A stretch of 21,015 bases of DNA, from NCBI GenBank assembly GCA_964616985.1, contig CAZTVF010000095.1, forward strand, positions 1-21,015. The letters run 5' to 3'. A program made the translations under genes and the position numbers. The DNA comes from CAZTVF01 sp964616985 (GTDB lineage Bacteria > Planctomycetota > Phycisphaerae > SM23-33). The notes under the pieces were generated by a model. That model was not told the DNA's origin, made no database searches, and saw only the letters and a program-made list of their open reading frames with translations. Each line of letters begins with the position of its first letter. Position 1 is the first letter of the stretch. This document shows, one piece after another, positions 6,468 through 13,510 of the stretch.

Positions 6468-7784
6468 TCAAGCCCCGAAGGCTTCCTTGTACCAGGCGTG
6501 CATTTCCTCGTCGCTGATGTTCGTGGTGCGCCCGGCCTCGTATTCCACGTCGACCCGGTCGCGAATCTTCAGCAGGCGGGAGTCGTCCTTCGCCACGTCG
6601 AGCTTGTAGTTGGCCTCGATCCAGTGCTTGATGCCCGCGGCGCCCGACTTGTCGGTGATCGACACGCCCGGCGGCCGCTGGAGAATCTTCTGCGTATCGA
6701 ATGCGCTGTAGATCTCCTCGCTCTTGAGCAGGCCATCGGCGTGGATGCCGGCCGAGGTCGTGTTGAACCTCTGGCCCACCAGCGGGTAGTTCGGCGGGAT
6801 CTCCTGCCCGATCATCGTGCGGAAGTAGCTGGCGATCTCGGTGATGACGGGGTAGTTCACCCGCGGGTCGTGCCCGCGAAGCTGGGCCGCCTCGATCACC
6901 ATCGCTTCCAGCGGGGTGTTGCCCGTCCGCTCGCCGATGCCCAGCAGGCTGGCGTTGCACGATGCGCACCCGTACAGCCACGCCGTCGCCGGGTTGATCT
7001 GCACCTTGTGGAAGTCATTGTGGCCGTGCCATTCGAGCAGTTCGCCCGGGACGCCCGCGTCGTGGATCATCGCGTGGACGATCTTGGGCACCGACCGCGG
7101 CAGGGCTGCATTGGCCCACGGCACGCCGTAGCCCATCGTGTCGCACAGGCGGATCTTCACATCCATGCCGTACGACTGCCGCAGCTTCATCAGCTCGATA
7201 GCGAAGGGCACGACGAAGCCGTAGAAGTCGGCCCGCGTGATGTCCTCGAAGTGGCAGCGGATGCGGATACCCGCCTCCAGGGCCGATCGGGCGATGTCGA
7301 GATAGATCGCCAACGCCTGCTTGCGGGTCTTCTTGAGCTTGAGGAAAATGTGGTAGTCGCTGCAGCTGGTGAGGATGCCCGTCTCGGGCAGCTTCATTTC
7401 CTTCACGAGCTTGAAGTCGTCCTTGACCGCGCGGATCCAGCCGGTGACCTGCGGGAACGGGCAGTTCAGCGAGAGCACCTCTTCGACGGCCTGGCGATCC
7501 TTCTTGGAATAGAGGAAGAACTCGCTGGCGCGGATGAGGCCGGCGCCGCCGTCGAGCTTGGTGAGCAGCTTGTACACGTCGACGATCTGCTGGACGGTAT
7601 AGGGGGGACGCGCCTGCTGGCCGTCGCGGAAGGTCGTGTCGGTGATCCAGATGCTGGGGGCGGGGTTGATGGGGACGCAGGCGTCCTCCAGCACCACCTT
7701 GGGCAGCTCGGTATAGGGAAAGACGGCGCGGTAGAGGTTGGGCTCTCCCACGTCCTGAAGCGGAAATTTGTTGATTGCGGTCAC
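6468..7784 (-). CDS. Re-citrate synthase-like enzyme (HMGL / isopropylmalate-homocitrate synthase family)
   Basis: 438 aa from a GTG at 7784, which has AGGAG 5 nt upstream. A longer reading to 7967 would run through the promoter. It is a TIM-barrel acyl-CoA-condensing enzyme of the DRE-TIM family: WITDTTFRDGQQARPPYT (46-63) carries the general-base region, the metal-binding histidines are in HGHNDFHKV (253-261), and GIGERTGNTPLE (282-293) is the second family signature. The sequence, including EPNLYRAVFPY and SEFFLYSKKDRQAVEE, resembles the anaerobic Re-face citrate synthases related to homocitrate synthase more than LeuA. If so, it condenses acetyl-CoA and oxaloacetate to citrate. A homocitrate or citramalate synthase activity is the alternative. 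There is no C-terminal LeuA regulatory domain. Confidence 0.85.
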   Translation of the reverse strand: MTAINKFPLQDVGEPNLYRAVFPYTELPKVVLEDACVPINPAPSIWITDTTFRDGQQARPPYTVQQIVDVYKLLTKLDGGAGLIRASEFFLYSKKDRQAVEEVLSLNCPFPQVTGWIRAVKDDFKLVKEMKLPETGILTSCSDYHIFLKLKKTRKQALAIYLDIARSALEAGIRIRCHFEDITRADFYGFVVPFAIELMKLRQSYGMDVKIRLCDTMGYGVPWANAALPRSVPKIVHAMIHDAGVPGELLEWHGHNDFHKVQINPATAWLYGCASCNASLLGIGERTGNTPLEAMVIEAAQLRGHDPRVNYPVITEIASYFRTMIGQEIPPNYPLVGQRFNTTSAGIHADGLLKSEEIYSAFDTQKILQRPPGVSITDKSGAAGIKHWIEANYKLDVAKDDSRLLKIRDRVDVEYEAGRTTNISDEEMHAWYKEAFGA

Positions 7785-7845
7785 TTTCTCTCCTCGTTGG
7801 CTTCGCCAGCGACTGGTCTTGCTGCGCGGCCTGACTGAAGGGTGC

Positions 7846-7873
7846 ATTATACGGTCCGGCGCCGGTCCTTCAA
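7846..7873 (-). promoter_or_regulatory. Probable promoter of the Re-citrate-synthase-like gene
   Basis: On the minus strand TTGAAG (7868-7873), a 16-bp spacer and a perfect TATAAT (7846-7851). The spacer holds the 10-bp palindrome CCGGCGCCGG (7856-7865), a possible operator. The start would be near 7839, about 55 nt before the GTG. Confidence 0.6.
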
Positions 7874-7926
7874 AGACCTCTGGAGGGTGAGAGTGGAAAA
7901 ACATTCGGGGAAGCGGGTGGGGGGGA

Positions 7927-7954
7927 TAGGGCTTAGGGACCGGGGAATAGGGCT
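7927..7954. repeat. Four-unit 7-bp tandem repeat (TAGGGNN type)
   Basis: Heptamers TAGGGCT, TAGGGAC, CGGGGAA, TAGGGCT in exact 7-bp phase. Confidence 0.6.
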
Positions 7955-7970
7955 CTTCTGGTGTCAATCA

Positions 7971-8002
7971 AGGGGTGGCGGCCTTCCCAGGCCGCCACCC
8001 CT
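7971..8002. repeat. Palindrome AGGGGTGGCGGCCT, perfect 14-bp stem
   Basis: Left arm AGGGGTGGCGGCCT (7971-7984), loop TCCC, right arm its exact complement (7989-8002). Related copies lie at 14721-14748 and 14762-14789. It is about 120 nt downstream of the CDF stop in the minus direction. There is no U-run. Confidence 0.8.
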
Positions 8003-8121
8003 CGCTTGAACGAAAAGCGAGCGATGTCGTTGCCGCCGCCGCGCGGGCGCCGTTGGCCGCCTCATCCGCAGGGATCGAAAGCGTGCGCGATTCCTCTTCT
8101 TTCGCCCCCGTTTCTACTGAC

Positions 8122-9069
8122 TCACGGCGCGGGGCCGGGGCCGGCGGCGATGCCCTCGGGGGCCGGAGGCGGCACGGCCGAACTGGCCAGGGCGATCGTG
8201 ACGCGGCTGGAGGGGATGGCCGATTCGATACTGTGGCGGAGCTTCTCGATGATCTGCTGCACCTCGCCCACCCGCCGGTCGTCGTCAAATTCCAGCACCA
8301 GGTCGATCCAGTTGACGCTGCCGCTCTTGCGCGACCGAATCTCGTGCAGATCGGTGAACTCGCACACGAACGGGCCCAGCTCGCGGAGGATCACCAGCTT
8401 GTGCGACTCCTCCAGCGTGCGGTCCAGCAGGTCGTAGAACGAACTGGAGAAGATGCCGATGGCCGGCAGGAGGATCGAGATCACGATCGCCAGCGAGGCG
8501 ATGGGGTCGATGTACGTCGACCAGGAGTAGCCCCCCAGGGCGACGCTGAGGACCAGCGAGGCCAGGATGAACACGTTGGCGGCGGCCTTGGTCAGGAACA
8601 GCCTCGCCTGAGACGTCATCACCGGCGAATCCTGCTCGCGGGCGAGCCTGCGGTTCTTGCGCCACAGGACGCTGTTGATCACGCCGTACACCACCTGGGC
8701 GCCCATGCTCACCCACAGGCCAGAGCCGTGGATAGGGGCCGGATGCATCAGGCTGATCACCGCGTTGACCACGATGATGATCAGGCACACGATCATCAGC
8801 ATCGCCACGAACATGCTGGAAAGGTTCTCCAGCTTGTCCAGCCCGTAGTCGAAGGCGTGGTTGCCGCCGCGATGCACGCGCCGTAGCGTCATCCAGCTCA
8901 GCAGCACCGCCAGGAATTCCAGGAACGTCTTGAGGCTGTCGGCCAGCAGAACGGCCGAGCTGAAGCTGGCGGCAATCAGCGCGCCGACGGTGATGACGGT
9001 GTCGACGGCCCCGGCGACGACGCCGGAGAATGCCGCTCGTTCGCTGCTTCCATGCGCAGAGTGACTCAT
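8122..9069 (-). CDS. Cation diffusion facilitator (CDF) family transporter
   Basis: 315 aa from ATG 9069, which has AGGAAG 8 nt upstream; an earlier ATG (9117) lies in the promoter region. It exports divalent metal cations by proton exchange at the inner membrane in characterised homologues. Six membrane segments and a C-terminal cytoplasmic domain (about 215-295) are visible. FDYGLDKLENLSSM (73-86) is the typical loop after TM2. TM2 has D44 in LLADSLKTFLEF, but the second expected acidic ligand falls on T48. The TM5 H-x-x-x-D pair appears as K161 and N165. Metal specificity is therefore unclear. The tail is an Ala/Pro/Gly-rich stretch ending APEGIAAGPGPAP. It has its own -10 element and is not obviously part of an operon with purN. 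Confidence 0.88.
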   Translation of the reverse strand: MSHSAHGSSERAAFSGVVAGAVDTVITVGALIAASFSSAVLLADSLKTFLEFLAVLLSWMTLRRVHRGGNHAFDYGLDKLENLSSMFVAMLMIVCLIIIVVNAVISLMHPAPIHGSGLWVSMGAQVVYGVINSVLWRKNRRLAREQDSPVMTSQARLFLTKAAANVFILASLVLSVALGGYSWSTYIDPIASLAIVISILLPAIGIFSSSFYDLLDRTLEESHKLVILRELGPFVCEFTDLHEIRSRKSGSVNWIDLVLEFDDDRRVGEVQQIIEKLRHSIESAIPSSRVTIALASSAVPPPAPEGIAAGPGPAP

Positions 9070-9123
9070 ATTCAAAGCTTCCTGCCCTGGGGCGTCGGGC
9101 CGCCCGGGGGCGACCATCGCGGG

Positions 9124-9129
9124 ATTATA
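9124..9129 (-). promoter_or_regulatory. -10 element (TATAAT) upstream of the CDF gene
   Basis: A perfect TATAAT on the minus strand between the purN stop and the CDF start. No good -35 is seen at 16-18 bp. The leader to the ATG at 9069 would be about 48 nt. Confidence 0.4.
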
Positions 9130-9132
9130 GCG

Positions 9133-9759
9133 TCAGTCGCTGATCCGCACCACGTTGCCGTCGATGCGGACGCGCCCAGCCGCACAAAGAGCGATGGCCT
9201 GGGGCAGTGCGATGCATTCCTGCTCGAACACGCGGGCGGCCAGGGTGTCGGGCGTGTCGCCCTCCAGCACGGGCACGCACTTCTGGAGGATGATGGGGCC
9301 CTGGTCGTACTCGTTGGTCACGAAATGCACCGTGCAGCCGGAGACCTTGCATCCGTGATGCAGCACGGCCTCGTGCACGTGGTGGCCGAACATGCCCTTG
9401 CCGCCGAAACTCGGCAGCAGGGCGGGGTGAATGTTGATGACCCTCCCGAGGTACGGTAGCGGGATGGTCCACAACGACAGGAAACCGGCCATCACCACCA
9501 GGTCCACGCCCGCGTCATCCAGCAGGGCGGTGATGCGGTCGGAATACTCACGGTCGTCGGTGATCTGCTTGCGGGAGACCAGGTGCACGGGCAGGCGGGC
9601 CTGCTGCGCGAGATCGATGCCCTTGCATGGCCGCGAGGCGATCACGACCGTCACCTGGGCGGCCAGGCGGCCGGCGTCGATCTGCTGCAGGAGGTTCGTC
9701 AACGTCCTTCCGCCGCCCGAAAGCAGGACGCCCAGCCGTAGCTTGCGAGGTTCATTCAT
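9133..9759 (-). CDS. purN: Phosphoribosylglycinamide formyltransferase
   Basis: 208 aa from ATG 9759. It transfers a formyl group from 10-formyl-tetrahydrofolate to GAR, step 3 of de novo purine synthesis, in the cytoplasm. The phosphate-binding loop LLSGGGRTLTNLL follows the start. The catalytic segment VINIHPALLPSFGGKGMFGHHVH supplies the conserved Asn and His, and EYDQGPII supplies the catalytic Asp. The usual S-G-x-G-S-N loop reads S-G-G-G-R-T. The length is normal for PurN. An in-frame extension to 9987 runs through a palindrome and the promoter and is rejected. The start has no Shine-Dalgarno and the predicted transcription start is at 9760, so the message may be leaderless. No other purine genes are adjacent. 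Confidence 0.93.
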   Translation of the reverse strand: MNEPRKLRLGVLLSGGGRTLTNLLQQIDAGRLAAQVTVVIASRPCKGIDLAQQARLPVHLVSRKQITDDREYSDRITALLDDAGVDLVVMAGFLSLWTIPLPYLGRVINIHPALLPSFGGKGMFGHHVHEAVLHHGCKVSGCTVHFVTNEYDQGPIILQKCVPVLEGDTPDTLAARVFEQECIALPQAIALCAAGRVRIDGNVVRISD

Positions 9760-9766
9760 GGCCATC

Positions 9767-9795
9767 ATTAGAAAGAGATCGCCCCCAAAGATCAA
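9767..9795 (-). promoter_or_regulatory. Probable purN promoter, implying a leaderless message
   Basis: On the minus strand TTGATC (9790-9795), a 17-bp spacer and TCTAAT (9767-9772). The predicted start (about 9760) falls next to the ATG at 9757-9759. Confidence 0.5.
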
Positions 9796-9846
9796 GGCCG
9801 CGGCGCGTGTGGAGGAGGACTCGGCTCGCGGGCCGTCGCGCGGTGC

Positions 9847-9870
9847 CACCCCCAAACTCGTTTGGGGGTG
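9847..9870. repeat. CACCCCCAAAC-family hairpin, perfect copy
   Basis: CACCCCCAAAC-TC-GTTTGGGGGTG, a perfect 11-bp stem with a 2-nt loop, preceded by GCGCGGTGC. It lies in the divergent region between purN and the mltA-like gene, between the two promoters. Confidence 0.85.
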
Positions 9871-9938
9871 CGAGGGCGGCACCGAGTCCGCTTGCCTCCT
9901 CGATTTGGTTCGGCGGTGATTTTTTCCTGATTGTTCGC

Positions 9939-9967
9939 TTGCTTGCCCAAAACCCCGCACGCATAAT
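9939..9967 (+). promoter_or_regulatory. Probable promoter of the mltA-like gene
   Basis: TTGCTT (9939-9944), a 17-bp spacer and CATAAT (9962-9967). The start would be near 9974, about 36 nt before the ATG. Confidence 0.45.
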
Positions 9968-10009
9968 AATTCGTTGTTGCCCATCACGAAACTTTAATGG
10001 AGATCAAGG

Positions 10010-11284
10010 ATGAGAACCATTGCGTGCGTATTGGCGGCGGCGCTGCTTGCCGTCGTCTCGACCGGCTGCAAACCCGCCGAAGGCCCCGTCACCGAGCAGA
10101 TCCAGCCCGACAAGGATTTCGGGCGCGAATTGGGCAAGGGCGAGTTCGCCCTGCGGAAGATCACCAACCCCGCGGAAATCCCCGACTTCACCGCCGCCTT
10201 CGCCAGTCGTCAGAATCTCAGCGACGCCGTGAAGAACAGCCTCAATTATCTCGGCAAGGAATCCAGCAAGAAGTACTTCCCCTACGCCACCGGCCCGGGC
10301 ACGTCGATCTCGCACGACCAGGCCGTCGCGAGCCTGCGGGAATTCCTGGCGATGCTGGAGACGCCCATGCCGGCGGCACAGCTGAATGACGCGGTCCGCC
10401 GCAAGTTCGATGTATATATATCCGTCGGATGGGACAAGCAGGGCGGGGTGCTCTTCACGGGCTATTACACGCCGATCTTCGACGCCTCGCTGGTCCGCAC
10501 GGACAAGTTCAAGTACCCGCTGTACAAGATGCCCGAGGGGCTCAAGAAGGACGAGAACGGCCTGGTGAACCCGCCCTACGCCACCCGCGCCCAGATCGAG
10601 AAGAACAACATGCTCGCCGGGCAGGAACTGGTGTACCTGTCCGACCCGTTCGAGGTGTACAGCGCCCACGTGCAGGGTTCGGCCAAGCTGCGGATCGACG
10701 GCAAACTCGCCACGGTGGGCTACAGCGCGTACAACGGCTATGACTACGTGAGCATCGCCAAGATACTCATCGCCGACGGCAAGATCACCAAGGAGCAGTT
10801 GAGCTACCAGTCGGTGCTGGCCTACTTCAAGAAGAACCCGCAGGACATTCAGAAGTACACGTGGCAGAACCCGCGATTCGTCTTCTTCGCGTTCAGCGAG
10901 GGCGAGCCCCGCGGCTGCCTCAATGAGCCCGTCACCGCGCACCGCTCGCTGGCGACCGACAAGAGCATCTTCCCGCGGGCCAGCCTGTGCCTGATCAACG
11001 TTAAGATGCCGCTGAAGTCCGCCAGTGGCATCGCCAAGCAGTCGTACAGCGGCTTCGCCCTGGACCAGGACGCGGGCGGCGCCATCCGCGCCCCGGGCCG
11101 CTGCGACGTCTACCGCGGCGTGGGCGACGAAGCCGCCCTCCTGGCCGGGCAGATGTTCGAAGAAGGCCGCCTGTACTACCTCTTCCTGAGGCCCGAACTG
11201 GTGAAGGCCGCCGTCGAGCCCGTCACCCCAGCGCCCAAGGCGCCCGCCGCCTCCGCCGCCCCCAAGGCCGCGCCCGGGAAGTAG
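10010..11284 (+). CDS. mltA: MltA-type lytic murein transglycosylase lipoprotein
   Basis: 424 aa. It cleaves peptidoglycan glycan strands with formation of 1,6-anhydro-muramic ends at the cell envelope. The signal peptide ends at VVSTGC, so Cys20 is the likely lipidation site. The MltA barrel domain spans about 100-300 (GVLFTGYYTPIFDAS, EPRGCLNEPVTAHRS). The C-terminal 3D domain is clear: FALDQDAGGAIRAPGRCDVY puts Asp residues at 352, 354 and 366. D366 corresponds to the catalytic Asp308 of E. coli MltA and D354 to Asp297. The tail is Ala/Pro/Lys-rich. The start is supported by GGAG upstream. It stands alone, with its own promoter and a terminator-like hairpin after it. Confidence 0.9.
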   Translation: MRTIACVLAAALLAVVSTGCKPAEGPVTEQIQPDKDFGRELGKGEFALRKITNPAEIPDFTAAFASRQNLSDAVKNSLNYLGKESSKKYFPYATGPGTSISHDQAVASLREFLAMLETPMPAAQLNDAVRRKFDVYISVGWDKQGGVLFTGYYTPIFDASLVRTDKFKYPLYKMPEGLKKDENGLVNPPYATRAQIEKNNMLAGQELVYLSDPFEVYSAHVQGSAKLRIDGKLATVGYSAYNGYDYVSIAKILIADGKITKEQLSYQSVLAYFKKNPQDIQKYTWQNPRFVFFAFSEGEPRGCLNEPVTAHRSLATDKSIFPRASLCLINVKMPLKSASGIAKQSYSGFALDQDAGGAIRAPGRCDVYRGVGDEAALLAGQMFEEGRLYYLFLRPELVKAAVEPVTPAPKAPAASAAPKAAPGK

Positions 11285-11304
11285 GCCACGAGTCGTCATC
11301 ATCA

Positions 11305-11341
11305 AGGGACGTTCCGCTTGTGAACCAGGCGGAGCGTCCCT
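11305..11341 (+). terminator. Terminator-like hairpin after the mltA-like gene
   Basis: AGGGACG-TT-CCGC pairs with GCGG-AG-CGTCCCT (11 base pairs with a 2x2 internal loop, 11-nt loop), followed by TGTTATTTCC, which is only moderately T-rich. It begins 20 nt after the stop codon. Confidence 0.55.
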
Positions 11342-11478
11342 GTTATTTCCGGGGCGTCGCGAGGCTCATACCGTGTCACCCCAAAGCCGGCCCACTGCGT
11401 GGGTCGGTCTTCCCCCGCAATCGCTGGCGACAGGGGCCCATATCCCATGGCGCCGCAATTTCGTTCGCTGGAACCATA

Positions 11479-11487
11479 TGCTACAAT
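11479..11487 (+). promoter_or_regulatory. Extended -10 element upstream of the PQQ-repeat gene
   Basis: TGCTACAAT fits an extended -10 (TG-n-TACAAT), 30 nt before the ATG. The -35 is poor, as tolerated for extended -10 promoters. Confidence 0.4.
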
Positions 11488-11517
11488 AGTCGTCCAACTC
11501 ATCGATCGGAGCTTTTC

Positions 11518-13080
11518 ATGATCGGATCGTGGACAAGTCGTGTCGGGATCATTGTCGCCGTGGTCGTGTCGCTCGCGTCGTTCGCCTTGGCGCAGGACGC
11601 GGCCACCGCGCCGGCCACCTCGCCGGCCAGCGGGCCCGCCTCGAGGCCCGCCGCCACGGCGGCGGACATCACTCGCTGGGTGCAGCAACTGGGCGATGAG
11701 GGCTGGCAGATGCGCGAAGAGGCCCAGGAGCGGCTGATCGACGCCGGCGCCCCCGCAATCCCCGAGGTCGCCAAGGTCGCTGAGAGCGATGACATCGAGA
11801 TCAAGCAGCGGGCCAAGCTCATCCTCGCCCAGATCGCCAAGAACACCAAGGACGCCCGCGGCCAGGCCATGATGCGGAACATCCTGTGGCGCGTGCCGCT
11901 GGCGGAGTCTGCCGGCAGCGCGGTCGCCGTCGGCGGCGGCCTGGCCGTCTTCCGCACCGGCGACGGCGGCGTCGCCGCGGTCGAGATCATCACCGGCAAG
12001 AGCCGCTGGTCGCTCGAAGGCAAGGCCGATGTCGCCGGCGGCATGGCGATGCAGGCCCCCGTCATCGACGGCGACGCCGTGCTGGTGAACACCGGCGGGT
12101 CGCTGCGAGCGGTGGAACTGGCCACCGGCAAGGACCGCTGGCAGTTCGATCGCGAGGCGGGCGTGACGCAGGCCGCCGTCGCCGACGGCGTGGTCTTCGT
12201 GTGCGGCCGCGACAAGCACATCATCGCCCTGGACGCCAAGACCGGGCAGGAGGTGTGGCAGGCACTGGTGGACAGCCCCTTCTCGACCTCGCCGGTGGTC
12301 TGCGGCGACTTCGTTCTGGGCGCGCCCGAAAAGGGCGGGCTGGTGGCGATCAATCGCAAGAGCGGCAAACGGGTGTGGGACGTGACCGACAACAAGCCGG
12401 TCGGCGACCTCGTGGCAGTCTCCGATGAAACCTTCCTCTGCCGCACGGGCGAGAGCGTGACGCTGCGCGAGGCCAAGACCGGCGCGGCGAAATGGTCCTC
12501 GCCGATGCCCGCTGCCGCGGGCGTGGCGGTCCGCAACCGGGTGAATATCAACGGGGCGGTCTTCGTCAACGGCGTGCCGGTGTCGGGCGCAGCGCAGGGC
12601 GACAACGCGACGATTATCGCCGACGGCGTGATCTACTACGCCGCCGGCCCGCAGGTCTTCGCGGTCGATGCCAACAGCGGCGTGAACCTCTGGGCCCTGG
12701 CGCCGGGCGCCAAGGATGCCAACGGCGAGGGTGAGGGTGGCGGCGTGCGGCTCGGCGGCGGCAACATCGTCGTTCGCGGCGGCGGCGTGCTGGTCATCCA
12801 GGGCAACGTCGTCATGAACGGCATGACCATGAGCGGCCAGGGCGCGATCTCGCCGCCGTGCGTGCATGAGGGCATGCTCTACGTCGGCACGGCCGAGGGG
12901 CTGCTGGCGTACGACCTCAAGACCCGCCAGGAAGTCTGGCGCCTGGAGACCAAGAGCCCCGTGGCGGCCGCCCCTGTGGTCATCAAGGGCGTGCTCTATT
13001 TCTCGACGGTCAAAGAACAACCCAACGCGGCGCAGGCGAGCGACGAGGCGCTCCTTCACGCCGTGAAACTGCCGAAGTAG
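11518..13080 (+). CDS. Exported HEAT + PQQ-type beta-propeller protein
   Basis: 520 aa from ATG 11518, which has GGAG 6 nt upstream; a longer frame to 11320 overlaps the terminator and is rejected. The signal peptide (1-25) has cleavage after FALA. An Ala/Pro/Ser linker (27-47) leads to a HEAT-like helical segment (48-110: WQMREEAQERLIDAGAPAIP). The rest is a beta-propeller with seven PQQ-type W motifs, such as GKSRWSLE, GKDRWQFD, GQEVWQAL, GKRVWDVT and QEVWRLET. BamB-like or quinoprotein-like folds share these repeats. No PQQ-binding cysteine pair or dehydrogenase active site is visible, so it is probably a scaffold or binding protein on the cell surface or in the periplasm and not an enzyme. 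Function is unknown. Confidence 0.85.
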   Translation: MIGSWTSRVGIIVAVVVSLASFALAQDAATAPATSPASGPASRPAATAADITRWVQQLGDEGWQMREEAQERLIDAGAPAIPEVAKVAESDDIEIKQRAKLILAQIAKNTKDARGQAMMRNILWRVPLAESAGSAVAVGGGLAVFRTGDGGVAAVEIITGKSRWSLEGKADVAGGMAMQAPVIDGDAVLVNTGGSLRAVELATGKDRWQFDREAGVTQAAVADGVVFVCGRDKHIIALDAKTGQEVWQALVDSPFSTSPVVCGDFVLGAPEKGGLVAINRKSGKRVWDVTDNKPVGDLVAVSDETFLCRTGESVTLREAKTGAAKWSSPMPAAAGVAVRNRVNINGAVFVNGVPVSGAAQGDNATIIADGVIYYAAGPQVFAVDANSGVNLWALAPGAKDANGEGEGGGVRLGGGNIVVRGGGVLVIQGNVVMNGMTMSGQGAISPPCVHEGMLYVGTAEGLLAYDLKTRQEVWRLETKSPVAAAPVVIKGVLYFSTVKEQPNAAQASDEALLHAVKLPK

Positions 13081-13510
13081 GCGCAGTGCAGTGACCTGCC
13101 CCAACGACGGCAGGGCACGCCGAGCCACGAGCTTCTTGCTGGCCGAGATATCAAGGAGTTTCGGGTAGGCCCGAAGGGCCGGCAGGCGCTTAGCCGGAGG
13201 CAAGCCCGTATTCGGGCACAGCCCCCGGAAAGCCGCCCCCCCAGATGATCAAGCCCCGGAGGGGCGATGGTGATAGGCTGGCCTCCGTCGAATCACACCG
13301 TCGCCCCTCTGGGGCTCCGGGACTATTGCGCGGGAACCGGGGGCTGCGGCCGAGTACGGCCTGGCCCCCGGCTACAGTCTTGTCGGCCCTTCGGGCCTCG
13401 ACCTCGCTTTTTTCCGACGTCGGCCAACGGAGGTGCCGTTGTCTCCCCTCCAGCATCGTTGAGCCATGCAGCCATTTCGCGCCCCAATCAAACACTGCGG
13501 CCTGAGCGCG
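13081..13510. other. Convergent intergenic region dominated by one long inverted repeat
   Basis: About 430 bases between the convergent PQQ-repeat and deoxyhypusine-synthase-like genes. No credible gene; the open frames are made by the repeat. Most of it is the inverted repeat at 13166-13398. A run of six T (13408-13413) follows the right arm on the plus strand. Confidence 0.75.
13166..13398. repeat. Long imperfect inverted repeat, arms of about 100 bp
   Basis: The left arm (about 13167-13276) and right arm (about 13291-13398) match in order. Shared blocks are AGGCCCGAAGGGCCG, TAGCCGG-GGC, CCGTA-TCGG, CAGCCCCCGG, AGCCCC-GAGGGGCGA and GGTG-TGA. The centre is near 13284. The right end carries the small stem GGCCC-TTC-GGGCC (13385-13397), with TTTTTT 10 nt further on, so it may also end plus-strand transcripts. 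It resembles dispersed palindromic repeats common in planctomycete genomes (from memory). Confidence 0.75.

Larger units (their letters stand above)
7785..8121. other. Intergenic region with promoter, heptamer repeat and a 14-bp-stem palindrome
   Basis: About 337 bases with no credible gene. It contains the minus-strand promoter (7846-7873), a TAGGGNN heptamer run (7927-7954) and a perfect hairpin (7971-8002). The remainder up to the CDF gene stop is GC-rich, with nothing recognised. Confidence 0.75.

Noticed and set aside
6498..7838. A 446-aa open frame on the plus strand
   Set aside because: Antisense to the Re-citrate-synthase-like gene, with typical shadow composition rich in V, D, H, R and A.
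9760..9987. A longer PurN with 76 extra N-terminal residues
   Set aside because: The extension reads through a dispersed palindrome and the predicted promoter, and PurN normally begins next to the phosphate-binding loop.
10004..11305. A 433-aa open frame on the minus strand
   Set aside because: Antisense to the mltA-like gene, Gly/Arg-rich at one end and with no motif.
11302..13203. A 633-aa open frame on the minus strand
   Set aside because: It lies opposite the PQQ-repeat gene, has low-complexity H/R/D/A composition and no family motif, as expected for antisense frames in high-GC DNA.
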